Origin: Nitrospirales bacterium
Lineage (GTDB): Bacteria; Nitrospirota; Nitrospiria; Nitrospirales; UBA8639
Length of the DNA stretch: 64,000 nt
Reading direction: 5' to 3'
Assembly (NCBI GenBank): GCA_021604005.1
Contig: BQIV01000005.1
Coordinates: 62,001-126,000, forward strand
The notes below the pieces were generated by a model, which was given only the letters and a program-made list of their open reading frames with translations, was not told where the DNA came from and ran no database searches. Made by a program: the position numbers and the translations under genes. Positions 1-9,374 of this stretch are shown here, in pieces; positions within the stretch are counted from its first letter, which is position 1; the number at the start of each line of letters is the position of its first letter.

Positions 1-530
1 GTCTTTACCTCGGGCACGGAAAAACCACCTTTCGTCGCCTCTCCACTCACATTCACCTGTAACAATATAGCTTGAGTGATATCCATGTCCCGAGCACGCG
101 TGTCCATGGCTGTTGCTTGCTCAAGGCTTTCCACAGAATGAATGAGATGAAATTGGCCAACCACATCTTTTATCTTCCGACGTTGGACTTGACCGATAAA
201 ATGCCAAGACACATCACGAAGATCCTGCAAGGAACCTTGCTTCTGCTGGGCCTCTTGAAGCCGGTTTTCGCCAAACGTCCGAAGCCCGGAAGCATGGGCT
301 TGGCGCAGCCGATCGGCCATGACGGTTTTTGTCACAGCAACGACCCGGATGTCTTGAGGATCTCGTCCCGTGCGTAGAGCTGCCTGTTGAATCGACTGGA
401 CGACGAGTTGGATATTTTCAGCAATTGAACAAGACACAGGCTCTGCATTCACCATTCCATACGCAGAAGACAATGTTGCCTGACTTCTATTGTAATCCGA
501 AATCGCGTTTTCGTCACTCAATACTCTCAC
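1..530 (-). CDS. yggS: YggS/PROSC-family PLP-binding protein (3' part missing)
   Basis: Pyridoxal-phosphate-binding protein of the YggS/PLPBP family, which helps keep PLP and amino-acid pools balanced in the cytoplasm and has no firm enzymatic reaction. The reverse strand reads through the family hallmarks: VVAVTKT with the PLP-binding lysine, FGENRLQEA, WHFIGQVQRRK, IHSVESL and LLQVNVSGEATKGGF. The C-terminal half lies beyond position 1. It directly follows pgeF, a common pairing at the end of dcw clusters. The start is uncertain: a GTG at 530 lies 3 nt after the pgeF stop and keeps the frame open, while the first in-frame ATG is at 455. The residues between them have no family match that I recognise. 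Confidence 0.85.
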   Translation of the reverse strand, partial: MRVLSDENAISDYNRSQATLSSAYGMVNAEPVSCSIAENIQLVVQSIQQAALRTGRDPQDIRVVAVTKTVMADRLRQAHASGLRTFGENRLQEAQQKQGSLQDLRDVSWHFIGQVQRRKIKDVVGQFHLIHSVESLEQATAMDTRARDMDITQAILLQVNVSGEATKGGFSVPEVK

Positions 531-533
531 GCT

Positions 534-1274
534 TTAGGGTTTCAGCATAATTCCGCTTAACATCGTCCCATTGACCCGTCCTTCCCTCCTATACGAGAAA
601 AACCGGCTCGCATCACATTGTGTACAGGCAGCACTCTTGCTAATTGCCGCCAACGCAATACCCTGATGCTGCAATTGCTGAACAATGAATTCTTTCAGAT
701 CCACCGTGGCATGTGTTGAAGAAACCGGACTGATGACCTTGGCCCAATACGGATAGTGCGCTTTTATAGGATCGATGACGGGACCATCAACTTCAAAACA
801 GCATGGGCCGATCGAAGGTCCAATGGCGACACGAAGATGTTCGGCATGCGTCCCATACCGTTGTGTCAACGTTGCAAGTGTTTCTCCGACAATTCCAGCT
901 ACAGCTCCTCGCCATCCTGCATGAACCGCCGCCACCACACGGTTCTGAAGGTCGGCGAACAGAACAGGGACACAATCAGCCGTACGAACCACGAGCAAGA
1001 CATGCGGCTGACTCGTGACCAAGGCATCCCCCTCTTGAGTGAGCGTCGCATGAGACGCAAGAGGGTCGTCAAAGACTAAGACCGACTTCCCATGGACTTG
1101 CTTAACAGAAATGACCGAAGGAAAATCCGGTGGGACAGGCGTCACCTGTCCCACGTGGACCGTCTTGACAAGAACAGCTGGACTTTGCCGAGTCCCAAAA
1201 AAATGGACAAACCCACCCTCGGCAGGAATATGCTCAGGAACCGAAAGCGCGTCCACGTCCTTGACCGTTTCCAA
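534..1274 (-). CDS. pgeF: PgeF (YfiH/laccase-domain) polyphenol oxidase-family protein
   Basis: Member of the YfiH/PgeF family (Cu-oxidase_4). Family members act as peptidoglycan editing factors that stop wrong amino acids entering muropeptides, and some show purine-nucleoside phosphorylase or adenosine deaminase activity in vitro. At 246 aa it has the usual length. The metal-site motifs are present: KQVHG (His61), RTADC (Cys101), HAGWRG (His118) and IGPCCFEV (Cys158/159). The start is TTG at 1274, supported by an AGAGGG ribosome site 7 nt upstream. It sits directly downstream of ftsZ as the penultimate dcw gene visible here, which fits a wall-quality role. Confidence 0.93.
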   Translation of the reverse strand: METVKDVDALSVPEHIPAEGGFVHFFGTRQSPAVLVKTVHVGQVTPVPPDFPSVISVKQVHGKSVLVFDDPLASHATLTQEGDALVTSQPHVLLVVRTADCVPVLFADLQNRVVAAVHAGWRGAVAGIVGETLATLTQRYGTHAEHLRVAIGPSIGPCCFEVDGPVIDPIKAHYPYWAKVISPVSSTHATVDLKEFIVQQLQHQGIALAAISKSAACTQCDASRFFSYRREGRVNGTMLSGIMLKP

Positions 1275-1326
1275 GGCTGAGCCCTCTTGAAGCCTGTGTC
1301 ATACGAAGACTGATTGACAATCTGCC

Positions 1327-2562
1327 CTATGAATCTGATGATTTTCTCAAAAACGTCGGTACATCCCAATCGTCATCAACGAGCAAATTCCCATTTTCTT
1401 GATGAGCTCGCTTGGGAGCATACCGCCGCATGAACGTTGGACGATCCAATTCCTCATCGGAATAATTCAATTCGCTAGACACCGATGCCAAAAGAGGCTC
1501 CTCCGCCGGCTTGACGGCCAGAGCAGGAGCTTCGCGGGGCACTGGAGCCTCAGGAACCGTCTCCCGAACAACCTCTCGCTGTTGCTGACGAGTAAACCCC
1601 GTATCCTTTTGCTCAAAGCCCGTCGCAATCACCGTCACAATGATTTCGTCACCTGCTTCGGGATTGATCACTTGTCCGACAATGATATTCGCCTGCGGGT
1701 CAGCCGCCTCTTTCGCAATGGTCGACGCTTCATCGACTTCATGCAGCGTCAAGCTGGGTCCGCCACAAATATTCAAGAGCAGTCCTCGAGCTCCCGCAAT
1801 GCTTCCGTCTTCCAGAAGCGGGCTCGAAATCGCCTGCTTGGCGGCTTCCGTAGCCCGGCTCGGACCCCGTCCAACGCCCAATCCCATCACCGCCCGGCCC
1901 GAATAACTCATCACGGTCCGCACATCGGCGAAGTCGACGTTCACAAAACCCGGCGTCGTGATCACATCGGATATCCCCTGAATAGCTTGTCGCAATACGT
2001 CATCGGCAACTTTAAACGCTTCAAGAAGCGGCGTACTCTTATCCACTAAGGTCAAGAGCTTTTGATTAGGAATCACCAGAAGCGAATCGACATGTTTCTT
2101 TAATTCCCGCAATCCCTCTTCCGCATACGCCGTTCGCCGATGGCCTTCATACTGAAAGGGCTTCGTCACCACACCGACAGTGAGAATGCCGAGTTCACGG
2201 GCAATTTTGGCCGCGATGGGGGCTCCCCCGGTTCCGGTTCCTCCCCCCATTCCGGCGGTGACAAAGACCATTTCGGCATTTTCGAGCGCATCACGAATTT
2301 GCCCTTCACTTTCCATGGCTGCTTCCTTCCCTACTTCCGGACGTGCACCAGCACCCAACCCCCTCGTTCGTTCAGGACCTAACTGAATTTTAAACGGGGC
2401 CTCAGACTTTTCCAGAGCCTGAACATCCGTGTTCGCAACCACCATCTCTACGCGATTGAGCCCTGCGGCAATCATCGTATTGACCGCATTACATCCCGCT
2501 CCACCAACTCCAATCACTTTAATGCGAATGGCTGCGGATTCTTCCTCTGCTAATGAATACAT
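1327..2562 (-). CDS. ftsZ: Cell division protein FtsZ
   Basis: Tubulin-like GTPase that polymerises into the Z ring at mid-cell. The 411 aa are typical. The N-terminal GTPase domain carries [10 protein letters not shown] (about 18-27), the tubulin signature GGGTGTGG at 106-113 and a T7-loop [11 protein letters not shown] near 207. A proline-rich linker precedes the C-terminal peptide WDVPTFLR, the usual binding site for FtsA and ZipA-type anchors. A second, similar stretch, LDRPTFMRR, lies about 25 residues upstream, so the tail holds two PTFxR repeats. ATG start with an AGGAGG ribosome site 6 nt ahead. It follows ftsA by about 105 nt. Confidence 0.98.
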   Translation of the reverse strand: MYSLAEEESAAIRIKVIGVGGAGCNAVNTMIAAGLNRVEMVVANTDVQALEKSEAPFKIQLGPERTRGLGAGARPEVGKEAAMESEGQIRDALENAEMVFVTAGMGGGTGTGGAPIAAKIARELGILTVGVVTKPFQYEGHRRTAYAEEGLRELKKHVDSLLVIPNQKLLTLVDKSTPLLEAFKVADDVLRQAIQGISDVITTPGFVNVDFADVRTVMSYSGRAVMGLGVGRGPSRATEAAKQAISSPLLEDGSIAGARGLLLNICGGPSLTLHEVDEASTIAKEAADPQANIIVGQVINPEAGDEIIVTVIATGFEQKDTGFTRQQQREVVRETVPEAPVPREAPALAVKPAEEPLLASVSSELNYSDEELDRPTFMRRYAPKRAHQENGNLLVDDDWDVPTFLRKSSDS

Positions 2563-2667
2563 GTCGGCCTCCTTTCGCCAAACTCGGTATCCGAACCGTA
2601 ATGAAACACCTGTACAGTCATCGTTTCCGAAAAAAATCTATGCATGCCTTCAGCCCATGCCACCAGG

Positions 2668-3915
2668 TTAAAAAAAACTCAGGACGCGATCTTTCATACG
2701 ATCCAAGACCGAAAACCACCGTCCTCCTCCCACGCTAATCCCGCCAACTCCCATTCCCTGCAACACCGGCTCATGGTTCACCGCATGCAAAATCAATCCG
2801 ACGCCTGTTGCATACATGGGGTTGCTGACCACATCTCGTAACCCTCCGATACCGATCGGGCCTCCACTTCGAACCGGTAAATCCAAGATTCGTTCTGCGG
2901 CCTCCGCCATACCGGGAAGCAGTGAGGTACCACCAGTGACGACACCACCAGCAACGAGTATGCCGTCATACCCGGCACGACGAATTTCTCGACGAACCAG
3001 CTCGAACATCTCCTCCACTCGCGGCTCAAGTATTTCAGCAATATGACTTCGAGAAACCAAACGCGGCGGCCGACCTCCGACACTTGGCACTTCAACCGTC
3101 TCATCATCAGTGGCCTGCTCGGATAATGACACCCCATGGCGAACCTTGATTTTCTCGGCATCGGCATGAGAAGTGCGGAGTCCCACCGTCAAATCCTTCG
3201 TCAGATGATCCCCACCGATCGGAATCACGGCCGAATGCCGAATACTTCCATCGACATAAATCGCCACATCCGACGTTCCACCGCCAAGATCAATCATCAC
3301 CACACCAAGCTCCCGCTCTTCCGGCGACAACACCGCCGCACTCGATGCCAACGGTTGCAAGACAATATCGGCAACATCGAGTCCCGCTCGATTGACACAT
3401 CGCACAAGATTTTGCGCAGACGTCACCGCACCGGTCACAATATGGACGTCAACTTCCAATCGTGACCCGGCAATCCCAATCGGATCACGAATGCCTTCTT
3501 GATCATCAACAATAAATTCACGGGGCAGTACATGGAGAACCCGGCGATCCGACGGAATCACTGCACCGCAACGAGCGGTTTCAATCACCCGGCTCACATC
3601 ACCGTTCAACACCTCTCGTTTTTTCAGCGCGACCACCCCATGCGTACTTTCACTCGCAATATGACTTCCGGCAATGCCGGTATAGACGGAATTAATTTGT
3701 ACGGCGGCCATAAGCTCCGCTTCCTCCACGGCCTTTTTAATAGATTCCACCGTACTCTCAATATTGACGACGACACCTTTTCGTAAGCCTCGAGAGGGAT
3801 TAGATCCAACTCCAATGACATTGATAGACGTATCATCAAGGACCTCTGCCACCACGGCACAGATCTTCGTCGTCCCAATGTCTAATCCAACAATGATGGG
3901 GTCTTTCTTCGACAT
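2668..3915 (-). CDS. ftsA: Cell division protein FtsA
   Basis: Actin-like ATPase that tethers FtsZ filaments to the inner face of the cytoplasmic membrane. It is 415 aa long. The phosphate-1 motif VGLDIGTTKICAVVAE is at the N terminus, phosphate-2 appears as VMIDLGGGTSDVAIY, and the adenosine region includes ILVAGGVVTGG. The C terminus ends in an amphipathic segment (GGRWFSVLDRMKDRVLSFF), as expected for the membrane-targeting helix. The start ATG lies 6 nt after the ftsQ stop, with GGGAGTGATAGG upstream. The ftsQ-ftsA-ftsZ order is the canonical dcw arrangement. Confidence 0.97.
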   Translation of the reverse strand: MSKKDPIIVGLDIGTTKICAVVAEVLDDTSINVIGVGSNPSRGLRKGVVVNIESTVESIKKAVEEAELMAAVQINSVYTGIAGSHIASESTHGVVALKKREVLNGDVSRVIETARCGAVIPSDRRVLHVLPREFIVDDQEGIRDPIGIAGSRLEVDVHIVTGAVTSAQNLVRCVNRAGLDVADIVLQPLASSAAVLSPEERELGVVMIDLGGGTSDVAIYVDGSIRHSAVIPIGGDHLTKDLTVGLRTSHADAEKIKVRHGVSLSEQATDDETVEVPSVGGRPPRLVSRSHIAEILEPRVEEMFELVRREIRRAGYDGILVAGGVVTGGTSLLPGMAEAAERILDLPVRSGGPIGIGGLRDVVSNPMYATGVGLILHAVNHEPVLQGMGVGGISVGGGRWFSVLDRMKDRVLSFF

Positions 3916-3921
3916 GGCCTA

Positions 3922-4731
3922 TCACTCCCTTTTTCGAAGAATTACTTTTCCTGAATATCGCAAATCAATCTCTGTCGCTTCACTCGTAATTTGAGTTTCA
4001 ATCGAAGGGTACAACACTTGAAATCGCTGCCATTGGACCTCAATCGCATCCTGAAATTGAAAGCGGAGGTCCTGGGTGTCGGCCACAATCATCGAGGGAT
4101 GATCTACATAAATTGTTGGAACACCATCGAATTCCCTCGACAAGAAACTCCCCACACGTATGCCATCACGAATGTGTTTCCGTATATCGTCATTCGCGGA
4201 GCGCACAAAATCTTCGGGGATCCCCATGACCATCGGCAATCCGGAAAATTCATCATGTGTCACCGTCGAAAGTACCGCTGCCTGTGAATCAAGAACATAT
4301 CGAACGTTCTTGGACTGCCAAATGGCCGCAGGTTCTCGTTCATCGATTCGAATAGCCAACGTATGCGGAAAGATTCTTTCAACTGCCGCATTCCGAACCC
4401 AGGGGAGCGACTTGAGATCTGCAATAATCGAATCAGCCTGAATATGGAACAAACTGGTCTCAGGTAAGAGATTCAGCTTTGCAAGAATATCCGTTCGCTC
4501 TAATTCCTTCAGCCCCACAATGGTGACATGCTGAACCGTTGTTAAACTCATCGCGACGGATTCCACTCGATCAAACTCCCACACGCCAATGACGCACAGA
4601 GCCGCCAAGACCGTGACCATGAGCCAACGCCTCACTTTTTGCCCTAGCGTTGGCTTTTGACGTCGTCGACGCCGTCCGGTCCCCGTCATCGGTTGATTTT
4701 TCCGTACGGTTTTCTGACGAGTACGAATCAT
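3922..4731 (-). CDS. ftsQ: Cell division protein FtsQ (POTRA domain)
   Basis: Bitopic divisome protein linking early and late division proteins through FtsB/FtsL. The basic cytoplasmic N terminus is rich in Arg and Lys and is followed by one membrane helix (VTVLAALCVIGVWEF). A periplasmic POTRA-like domain begins near VQHVTIVGLKELERTDIL, and the FtsQ beta domain follows, containing YVLDSQAAVLS. I place the start at the ATG at 4731, which has an AGAGAGG ribosome site just ahead; an alternative TTG at 4752 would overlap the end of ddl by 8 nt. The C-terminal region IDLRYSGKVILRK is typical. Confidence 0.92.
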   Translation of the reverse strand: MIRTRQKTVRKNQPMTGTGRRRRRQKPTLGQKVRRWLMVTVLAALCVIGVWEFDRVESVAMSLTTVQHVTIVGLKELERTDILAKLNLLPETSLFHIQADSIIADLKSLPWVRNAAVERIFPHTLAIRIDEREPAAIWQSKNVRYVLDSQAAVLSTVTHDEFSGLPMVMGIPEDFVRSANDDIRKHIRDGIRVGSFLSREFDGVPTIYVDHPSMIVADTQDLRFQFQDAIEVQWQRFQVLYPSIETQITSEATEIDLRYSGKVILRKRE

Positions 4732-4744
4732 CGGCCTCTCTTCC

Positions 4745-5677
4745 TCACGCAAAGAGTTTGGATCGGTGCTTCACAGCACTGTTGAGCATACGTTCAACAA
4801 GTTCATCATATGGCAGACCGGCCTGTGCGGCGGCCATCGGGAGCAAACTACGCTCGGTCATGCCGGGAATAGTATTGACTTCCAGAATTACAGGACGACC
4901 TTGCCGGCTCAGTCGAAAATCCACGCGGGCCGCGCCTTCGCAACCCAGCACCTCATAGGCTTGAACCGCTAAAACTTGCATCCGGTTCAACGGGCCTTTG
5001 AGCAGCTTCGCAGGACAGACATATCGAGTATCTGACTTCGTATATTTCGCCTGATAGTCATAGAAACCTCCAGGCGCTTCAATCTCGACCGCCGGAAGCG
5101 CTTTCCCATCGATAACCCCCATGGCAATTTCTCGACCCTCAATATAGTTCTCGACAATGGCCTTTGAGTCATATTGATAAGAGCGACGAAGCGCCGAACG
5201 CCATGTCTTCGAACTTCTGACAATTGAGACCCCAATCGTTGAACCTTCACTGCTGGGCTTCACCACAACGGGCCATGTCAGACCAGCAGGGAGAGGCCGC
5301 TTGGGAAATTCGTTCTGCAACACAACACCTCGAGGAACTGGAATGCCATGCGCTTGAAGCAGGGCTTTTGTCGAAGCTTTATCCATGGCGATCGCGCTCG
5401 CTCTCACACCCGATCCGGTATAGGGAATCCCTAACACCTCAAGCAGGCCTTGCACCGTTCCATCCTCGCCACCACGTCCATGCAATGCGAGAAATGCCAC
5501 GTCGATCTTTTTCGACCGCAGGCTCCAGGGTAAGGATGTATCAGCCTCGATGGGCTTCACGAGATACCCACGCCTGGTGAGCGCGGCACACACGGCCTTC
5601 CCTGTCTGGAACGAAATGTCCCGTTCCGCCGACTGTCCTCCCATGATCACACCAACACGCAGACGTTTTTTATTCAT
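4745..5677 (-). CDS. ddl: D-alanine--D-alanine ligase
   Basis: ATP-grasp ligase making the D-Ala-D-Ala dipeptide used by MurF. The protein has about 310 aa. Visible landmarks are GVIMGGQSAERDISF at the N terminus, LHGRGGEDGTVQGLLE, GIPYTGSGVRASAIAMDK, VVKPSSEGSTIGV in the ATP-grasp fold and, near the C terminus, ARVDFRL followed by ILEVNTIPGMTERSLLP with the metal-ligand Glu/Asn pair. The in-frame TTG at 5686 gives three more residues, but the ATG at 5677 is preferred. It lies between murB and ftsQ, as in many dcw clusters. Confidence 0.96.
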   Translation of the reverse strand: MNKKRLRVGVIMGGQSAERDISFQTGKAVCAALTRRGYLVKPIEADTSLPWSLRSKKIDVAFLALHGRGGEDGTVQGLLEVLGIPYTGSGVRASAIAMDKASTKALLQAHGIPVPRGVVLQNEFPKRPLPAGLTWPVVVKPSSEGSTIGVSIVRSSKTWRSALRRSYQYDSKAIVENYIEGREIAMGVIDGKALPAVEIEAPGGFYDYQAKYTKSDTRYVCPAKLLKGPLNRMQVLAVQAYEVLGCEGAARVDFRLSRQGRPVILEVNTIPGMTERSLLPMAAAQAGLPYDELVERMLNSAVKHRSKLFA

Positions 5678-5773
5678 ACGTTTCAATGAAAAATATACAA
5701 TGAAAATTGAAAAATGCTGTGGAAAAAGATGGCTGCACGATTGAATGCTTCACTTGTTCACATTGCATTGTTG

Positions 5774-6691
5774 TTACAGTTCCCCCACAGTCTTTAACTC
5801 TAACTGCAGGGTTACACTGGTTTGTTGCGCTACGGTACGTCGAACGGTCCGAATAAGATCTATCACATCCTTCGCGCGAGCATGCCCCACATTCACAATA
5901 AAATTTCCATGCTTCGTCGATATCTGCGCGTCCCCGATCCGCGCACCTTTCAGTCCAACCTGTTCAATCAACGATCCCGCCGATTGCTCCGGAGGGTTCT
6001 TAAACACCGAGCCAGCATTCGGCAATGTGAGCGGTTGCGTTTCTTTCCGGTATCGAAGATAGTGCTTGGTTAACGATTCCACGTGTTCCTTAGTCGTCTG
6101 TGACAGCTGAAACCACGCACCAACAATCACGCGCTTTGGGACACGGGCATATCGGTACGCAAACGATAACTTCGAGGCATCAATTCGCTTCAGGTTGCCA
6201 GAATCAGTCACCAGTTCTATTGCCGTCAGCACATCTCGCATTTCACCAAGTCTGGTTCCAGCATTGGTAACCACCCCGCCTCCAACTGTGCCAGGGATTC
6301 CAGCCGCCCATTCAAAGCCTGACAATCGATGACGAATGGCATACCCCAACACGGTCGGCATGCGCGCACCAGCTTGGGCATACAACACATGATTGGCTTC
6401 ACGTCGAATGTGGTTCAGTTGCGCTAATTGAATCACAATACCTCGCACTCCTTTATCTCTCACCAACACATTCGTTCCACCCAACACCAACAACGGCACT
6501 TTGTTGAGTATGGCCTGCCGCACAAGCCGTTTGAGATCGTCGACATCCGATGGAATCACCAAGGCATCTGCAGGCCCGCCAATCTGCAACGAGGTATACA
6601 CGGCCAGAGGTTCATGAAATTTGACTTCCCCTCTGAAGCCGTCCAGCGCCTCCCGAAGCGATCGTCTATCAAATACGTGCATGCGCCCCAT
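5774..6691 (-). CDS. murB: UDP-N-acetylenolpyruvoylglucosamine reductase MurB
   Basis: FAD- and NADPH-dependent reductase converting UDP-GlcNAc-enolpyruvate to UDP-MurNAc. The FAD-binding region shows TSLQIGGPADALVIPS and LLVLGGTNVLVRDKGVRG, and FEWAAGIPGTVGGGVVTNAG carries the conserved glycine-rich turn. The NAGSVFKNPPEQSAGSLIEQ region contains the catalytic serine (GSVFKNP), and the end region includes GNFIVNVGHARA. The chosen ATG at 6691 begins just after the murC stop (6712); an in-frame TTG at 6751 would overlap murC by 40 nt. No strong ribosome site marks either choice. The short form fits the type I MurB length. Confidence 0.94.
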   Translation of the reverse strand: MGRMHVFDRRSLREALDGFRGEVKFHEPLAVYTSLQIGGPADALVIPSDVDDLKRLVRQAILNKVPLLVLGGTNVLVRDKGVRGIVIQLAQLNHIRREANHVLYAQAGARMPTVLGYAIRHRLSGFEWAAGIPGTVGGGVVTNAGTRLGEMRDVLTAIELVTDSGNLKRIDASKLSFAYRYARVPKRVIVGAWFQLSQTTKEHVESLTKHYLRYRKETQPLTLPNAGSVFKNPPEQSAGSLIEQVGLKGARIGDAQISTKHGNFIVNVGHARAKDVIDLIRTVRRTVAQQTSVTLQLELKTVGEL

Positions 6692-6711
6692 TGCATCATG
6701 ACAACCTTTGG

Positions 6712-8094
6712 CTATGACAGGCTCTCCAACAACGCTTTCCCGAATTTCCAAATGTCACCCGCACCAAGAGTGATGACGACATCTCCGGGCTGTAAATTCT
6801 TTTTCACTTGCTCAACAAGATCCGCGTTGCCGTTGACCCAATGCACCGATGTATGTCCGGCCCCTCGGATCTTTTCAACCACCAACTCTCCGGTAATCCC
6901 GGGAATGTCCGCCTCTCCGGCCGGATAGATATCCGTCACATAGACCACATCAGCCTGCTCAAAAGCCTTGGCAAACTCATCAGCGAGATCGCGGGTTCTC
7001 GTGTAACGGTGCGGCTGAAAGACGGCGACGACTCGACGATCCCATGCCGACTTTGATGCAGCAAGTGTTGCTCGAATTTCCGTCGGATGATGGCCATAAT
7101 CATCCACAACCATAATTCCCGCTTTTTCTCCACGTATATGAAACCGCCGCTCAACTCCGGAAAAGGCCGCTAGTCCGTTTCGAATCAGATCCACCGACAC
7201 ATCTAATTCCAAAGCCACCGAAATCGCAGCCAAGGCATTCGACACGTTATGACTGCCGGGGATGGGGAGACGAAAGGGGCCTAACTTTTTCCCTCGAAAA
7301 TGTGCACGAAACTCCACCGCGCGATCATTCGCCTTCATATCCGACGCATAGACATCCGGAGTCAGTGCCCCGGCGAAATCATGTAACCCATACGTTTGGT
7401 ACCGCTTCGTAATTCTCGGAAGAAGCCCGCGAACCCATTCATCGTCCGCACAGAGAATCGCCAGGCCATAAAAAGGAATTTTATTAATGAACTCCAAAAA
7501 GGCTTCTTGAATACCGTCCATCGTGCCGTAATAATCAAGATGTTCACGATCTAAATTCGTGACGACGGCAATCGATGGCGAAAGACGCAGAAAGGACCCA
7601 TCACTTTCGTCAGCCTCGGCAATCAGGAGATCGCTTCGTCCAAGACGAGCATGCGTCCCGACGGCATTGACCTTTCCGCCAACAACAAATGTCGGATCAA
7701 GTCCGGCCTGCGCCAAAATCGTTGCAACCATCGACGTTGTGGTTGTTTTGCCATGCGCTCCCGCAATGGCAACGCCATACTTCAATCGCATCAATTCCGC
7801 TAACATTTCCGCTCGTGGAATAACTGGAATGACTTTGGCCTTTGCCGCTTGGACCTCAGGGTTGGTATCAGACACGGCAGATGAGACCACCACCACTTGC
7901 GCCCCTTCTACATTCGATTCCTGATGACCGATGAACACGGTTCCTCCGATCGCTTCCAAGCGACGGACGGTATCCGATTGAGTCATGTCAGATCCAGTGA
8001 CTCTGTACCCTAAGGTCAGCAAGACTTCGGCAATCCCGCTCATGCCGCTCCCACCGATTCCCACGAGATGAATATTTTGAATTTTCCTGAACAT
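6712..8094 (-). CDS. murC: UDP-N-acetylmuramate--L-alanine ligase MurC
   Basis: Cytoplasmic ligase adding L-Ala to UDP-MurNAc. The N-terminal nucleotide-sugar domain begins IHLVGIGGSGMSGIAEVLL, the ATP P-loop is GAHGKTTTTSM, and the central domain holds EADESDGSFL and VVTNLDREHLDYYG. The C-terminal domain contains VVDDYGHHPTEI and VFQPHRYTRT, both highly typical of MurC. At 460 aa it is normal length. ATG start with a GAGGCG ribosome site. It lies between murG and murB on the same strand. Confidence 0.97.
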   Translation of the reverse strand: MFRKIQNIHLVGIGGSGMSGIAEVLLTLGYRVTGSDMTQSDTVRRLEAIGGTVFIGHQESNVEGAQVVVVSSAVSDTNPEVQAAKAKVIPVIPRAEMLAELMRLKYGVAIAGAHGKTTTTSMVATILAQAGLDPTFVVGGKVNAVGTHARLGRSDLLIAEADESDGSFLRLSPSIAVVTNLDREHLDYYGTMDGIQEAFLEFINKIPFYGLAILCADDEWVRGLLPRITKRYQTYGLHDFAGALTPDVYASDMKANDRAVEFRAHFRGKKLGPFRLPIPGSHNVSNALAAISVALELDVSVDLIRNGLAAFSGVERRFHIRGEKAGIMVVDDYGHHPTEIRATLAASKSAWDRRVVAVFQPHRYTRTRDLADEFAKAFEQADVVYVTDIYPAGEADIPGITGELVVEKIRGAGHTSVHWVNGNADLVEQVKKNLQPGDVVITLGAGDIWKFGKALLESLS

Positions 8095-8131
8095 AACGCC
8101 TCTTTCCGTCCTTAGCGACGCCGCCTGCGCC

Positions 8132-9238
8132 CTACGCCATCGAACGCATCAAGTCCTGACACTCCTGAATCATGAGCCTCGTCGCGTCGACCTGACGGCA
8201 CGCCAAGCTTTGTAGGCTCATGTCGTGCAACCGTTCAGGATGGCTCAACAGCATTTCCAATTCATACGCCAGACGTTCACCCGTGAGCTCAGACTCGAGA
8301 ATGACCGACGCGGCCCCCGTCGCCTCCATCGCTCTCGCATTTTTTTCCTGATGGCCGTGCGTCGCATACGGGAATGGAATTAAAATTGATGGTTTTCCAC
8401 AGGCCGCAAGTTCCGCGAGTGTTCCCGCGCCGGAACGTGAAACTACAAGATCAACCGACTTGAGTGCCTGCGGCATGTCATACAGGAAAGGAACCACATC
8501 CACATCACCTTCGGAGTTTCCATATAACGATCGTACCCGTTCATAATCAGACGCCCCGGTTTGATGAATCACGGCACATGTTTCTCGAAGCACAGAAGAC
8601 GTTTGAAGCGCATCCGCCACAGCCGTATTAATCGCTTTAGCTCCTTGGCTTCCTCCAACTACTAAGACCGTTTTTTTTCGATGGTCTGGTTTTGGAGCAT
8701 CCGCATGAAAGAACTCCTCTCGTACCGGCGTTCCCACCATTCGCACTTTTGTGCGATTGAAGTGGTCCTTCGCACTGTCAAACGCCACAAAGACTCGATC
8801 CGCAATCGGACCCAACACGCGATTGGCGAGTCCCGGAACGGCATTGGGCTCCATGACTATACGTCGCACCCCCAATAGTGCCGCAGCACACACGACAGGT
8901 GGGCTAAAATATCCGCCGGTTCCTATCACCAAGTCAGCCGACCGGGCACGCAGAATCTTCATCGATTGTCGAATCGCTTTGGGCAACAACAGCACGCTTC
9001 GCAGGCCACCCCACACTCCGAGTCCCACAATACCTTTGACATCAATATGCTCGACGACAAACCCTTCATGGGCGAGAATCGAGTTTTCCAAATGTTTGCC
9101 AGAACCGACAAATGTAATCATCGTCTCAGGGACCTGCCGTGTAAATTCTTTCGCCAGTGCAATAGCCGGATACAAATGCCCTCCCGTTCCCCCCGCCGCA
9201 ATCACGATGTTCTTGGGCACCTGTAAGCCCCGTGTCAC
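8132..9238 (-). CDS. murG: MurG N-acetylglucosaminyltransferase
   Basis: Membrane-associated GT28 glycosyltransferase converting lipid I to lipid II with UDP-GlcNAc. The protein is 368 aa. The N-terminal glycine loop IAAGGTGGHLYPAIALA, a second G-rich loop at VIGTGGYFSPPVV, VVGGSQGAKAIN in the C-terminal nucleotide-binding lobe, and SRSGAGTLAELAACGKPSILIPFPYATHGHQ with the UDP-binding residues are all present. It probably starts at GTG 9238; no ATG upstream keeps the frame. About 135 nt separate it from ftsW, a stretch holding no gene. Confidence 0.96.
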   Translation of the reverse strand: MTRGLQVPKNIVIAAGGTGGHLYPAIALAKEFTRQVPETMITFVGSGKHLENSILAHEGFVVEHIDVKGIVGLGVWGGLRSVLLLPKAIRQSMKILRARSADLVIGTGGYFSPPVVCAAALLGVRRIVMEPNAVPGLANRVLGPIADRVFVAFDSAKDHFNRTKVRMVGTPVREEFFHADAPKPDHRKKTVLVVGGSQGAKAINTAVADALQTSSVLRETCAVIHQTGASDYERVRSLYGNSEGDVDVVPFLYDMPQALKSVDLVVSRSGAGTLAELAACGKPSILIPFPYATHGHQEKNARAMEATGAASVILESELTGERLAYELEMLLSHPERLHDMSLQSLACRQVDATRLMIQECQDLMRSMA

Positions 9239-9374
9239 AAATACGACACCCCAGACGCATACACATCATGCGTCACATGCGAAAGCCCTACACTACGATC
9301 GTGGGCTCGAGACACCGGGACTCGAAACATCTGGAGCACCCCACTCTCTTACGAACAGCACAGGTTCCGTTCTG

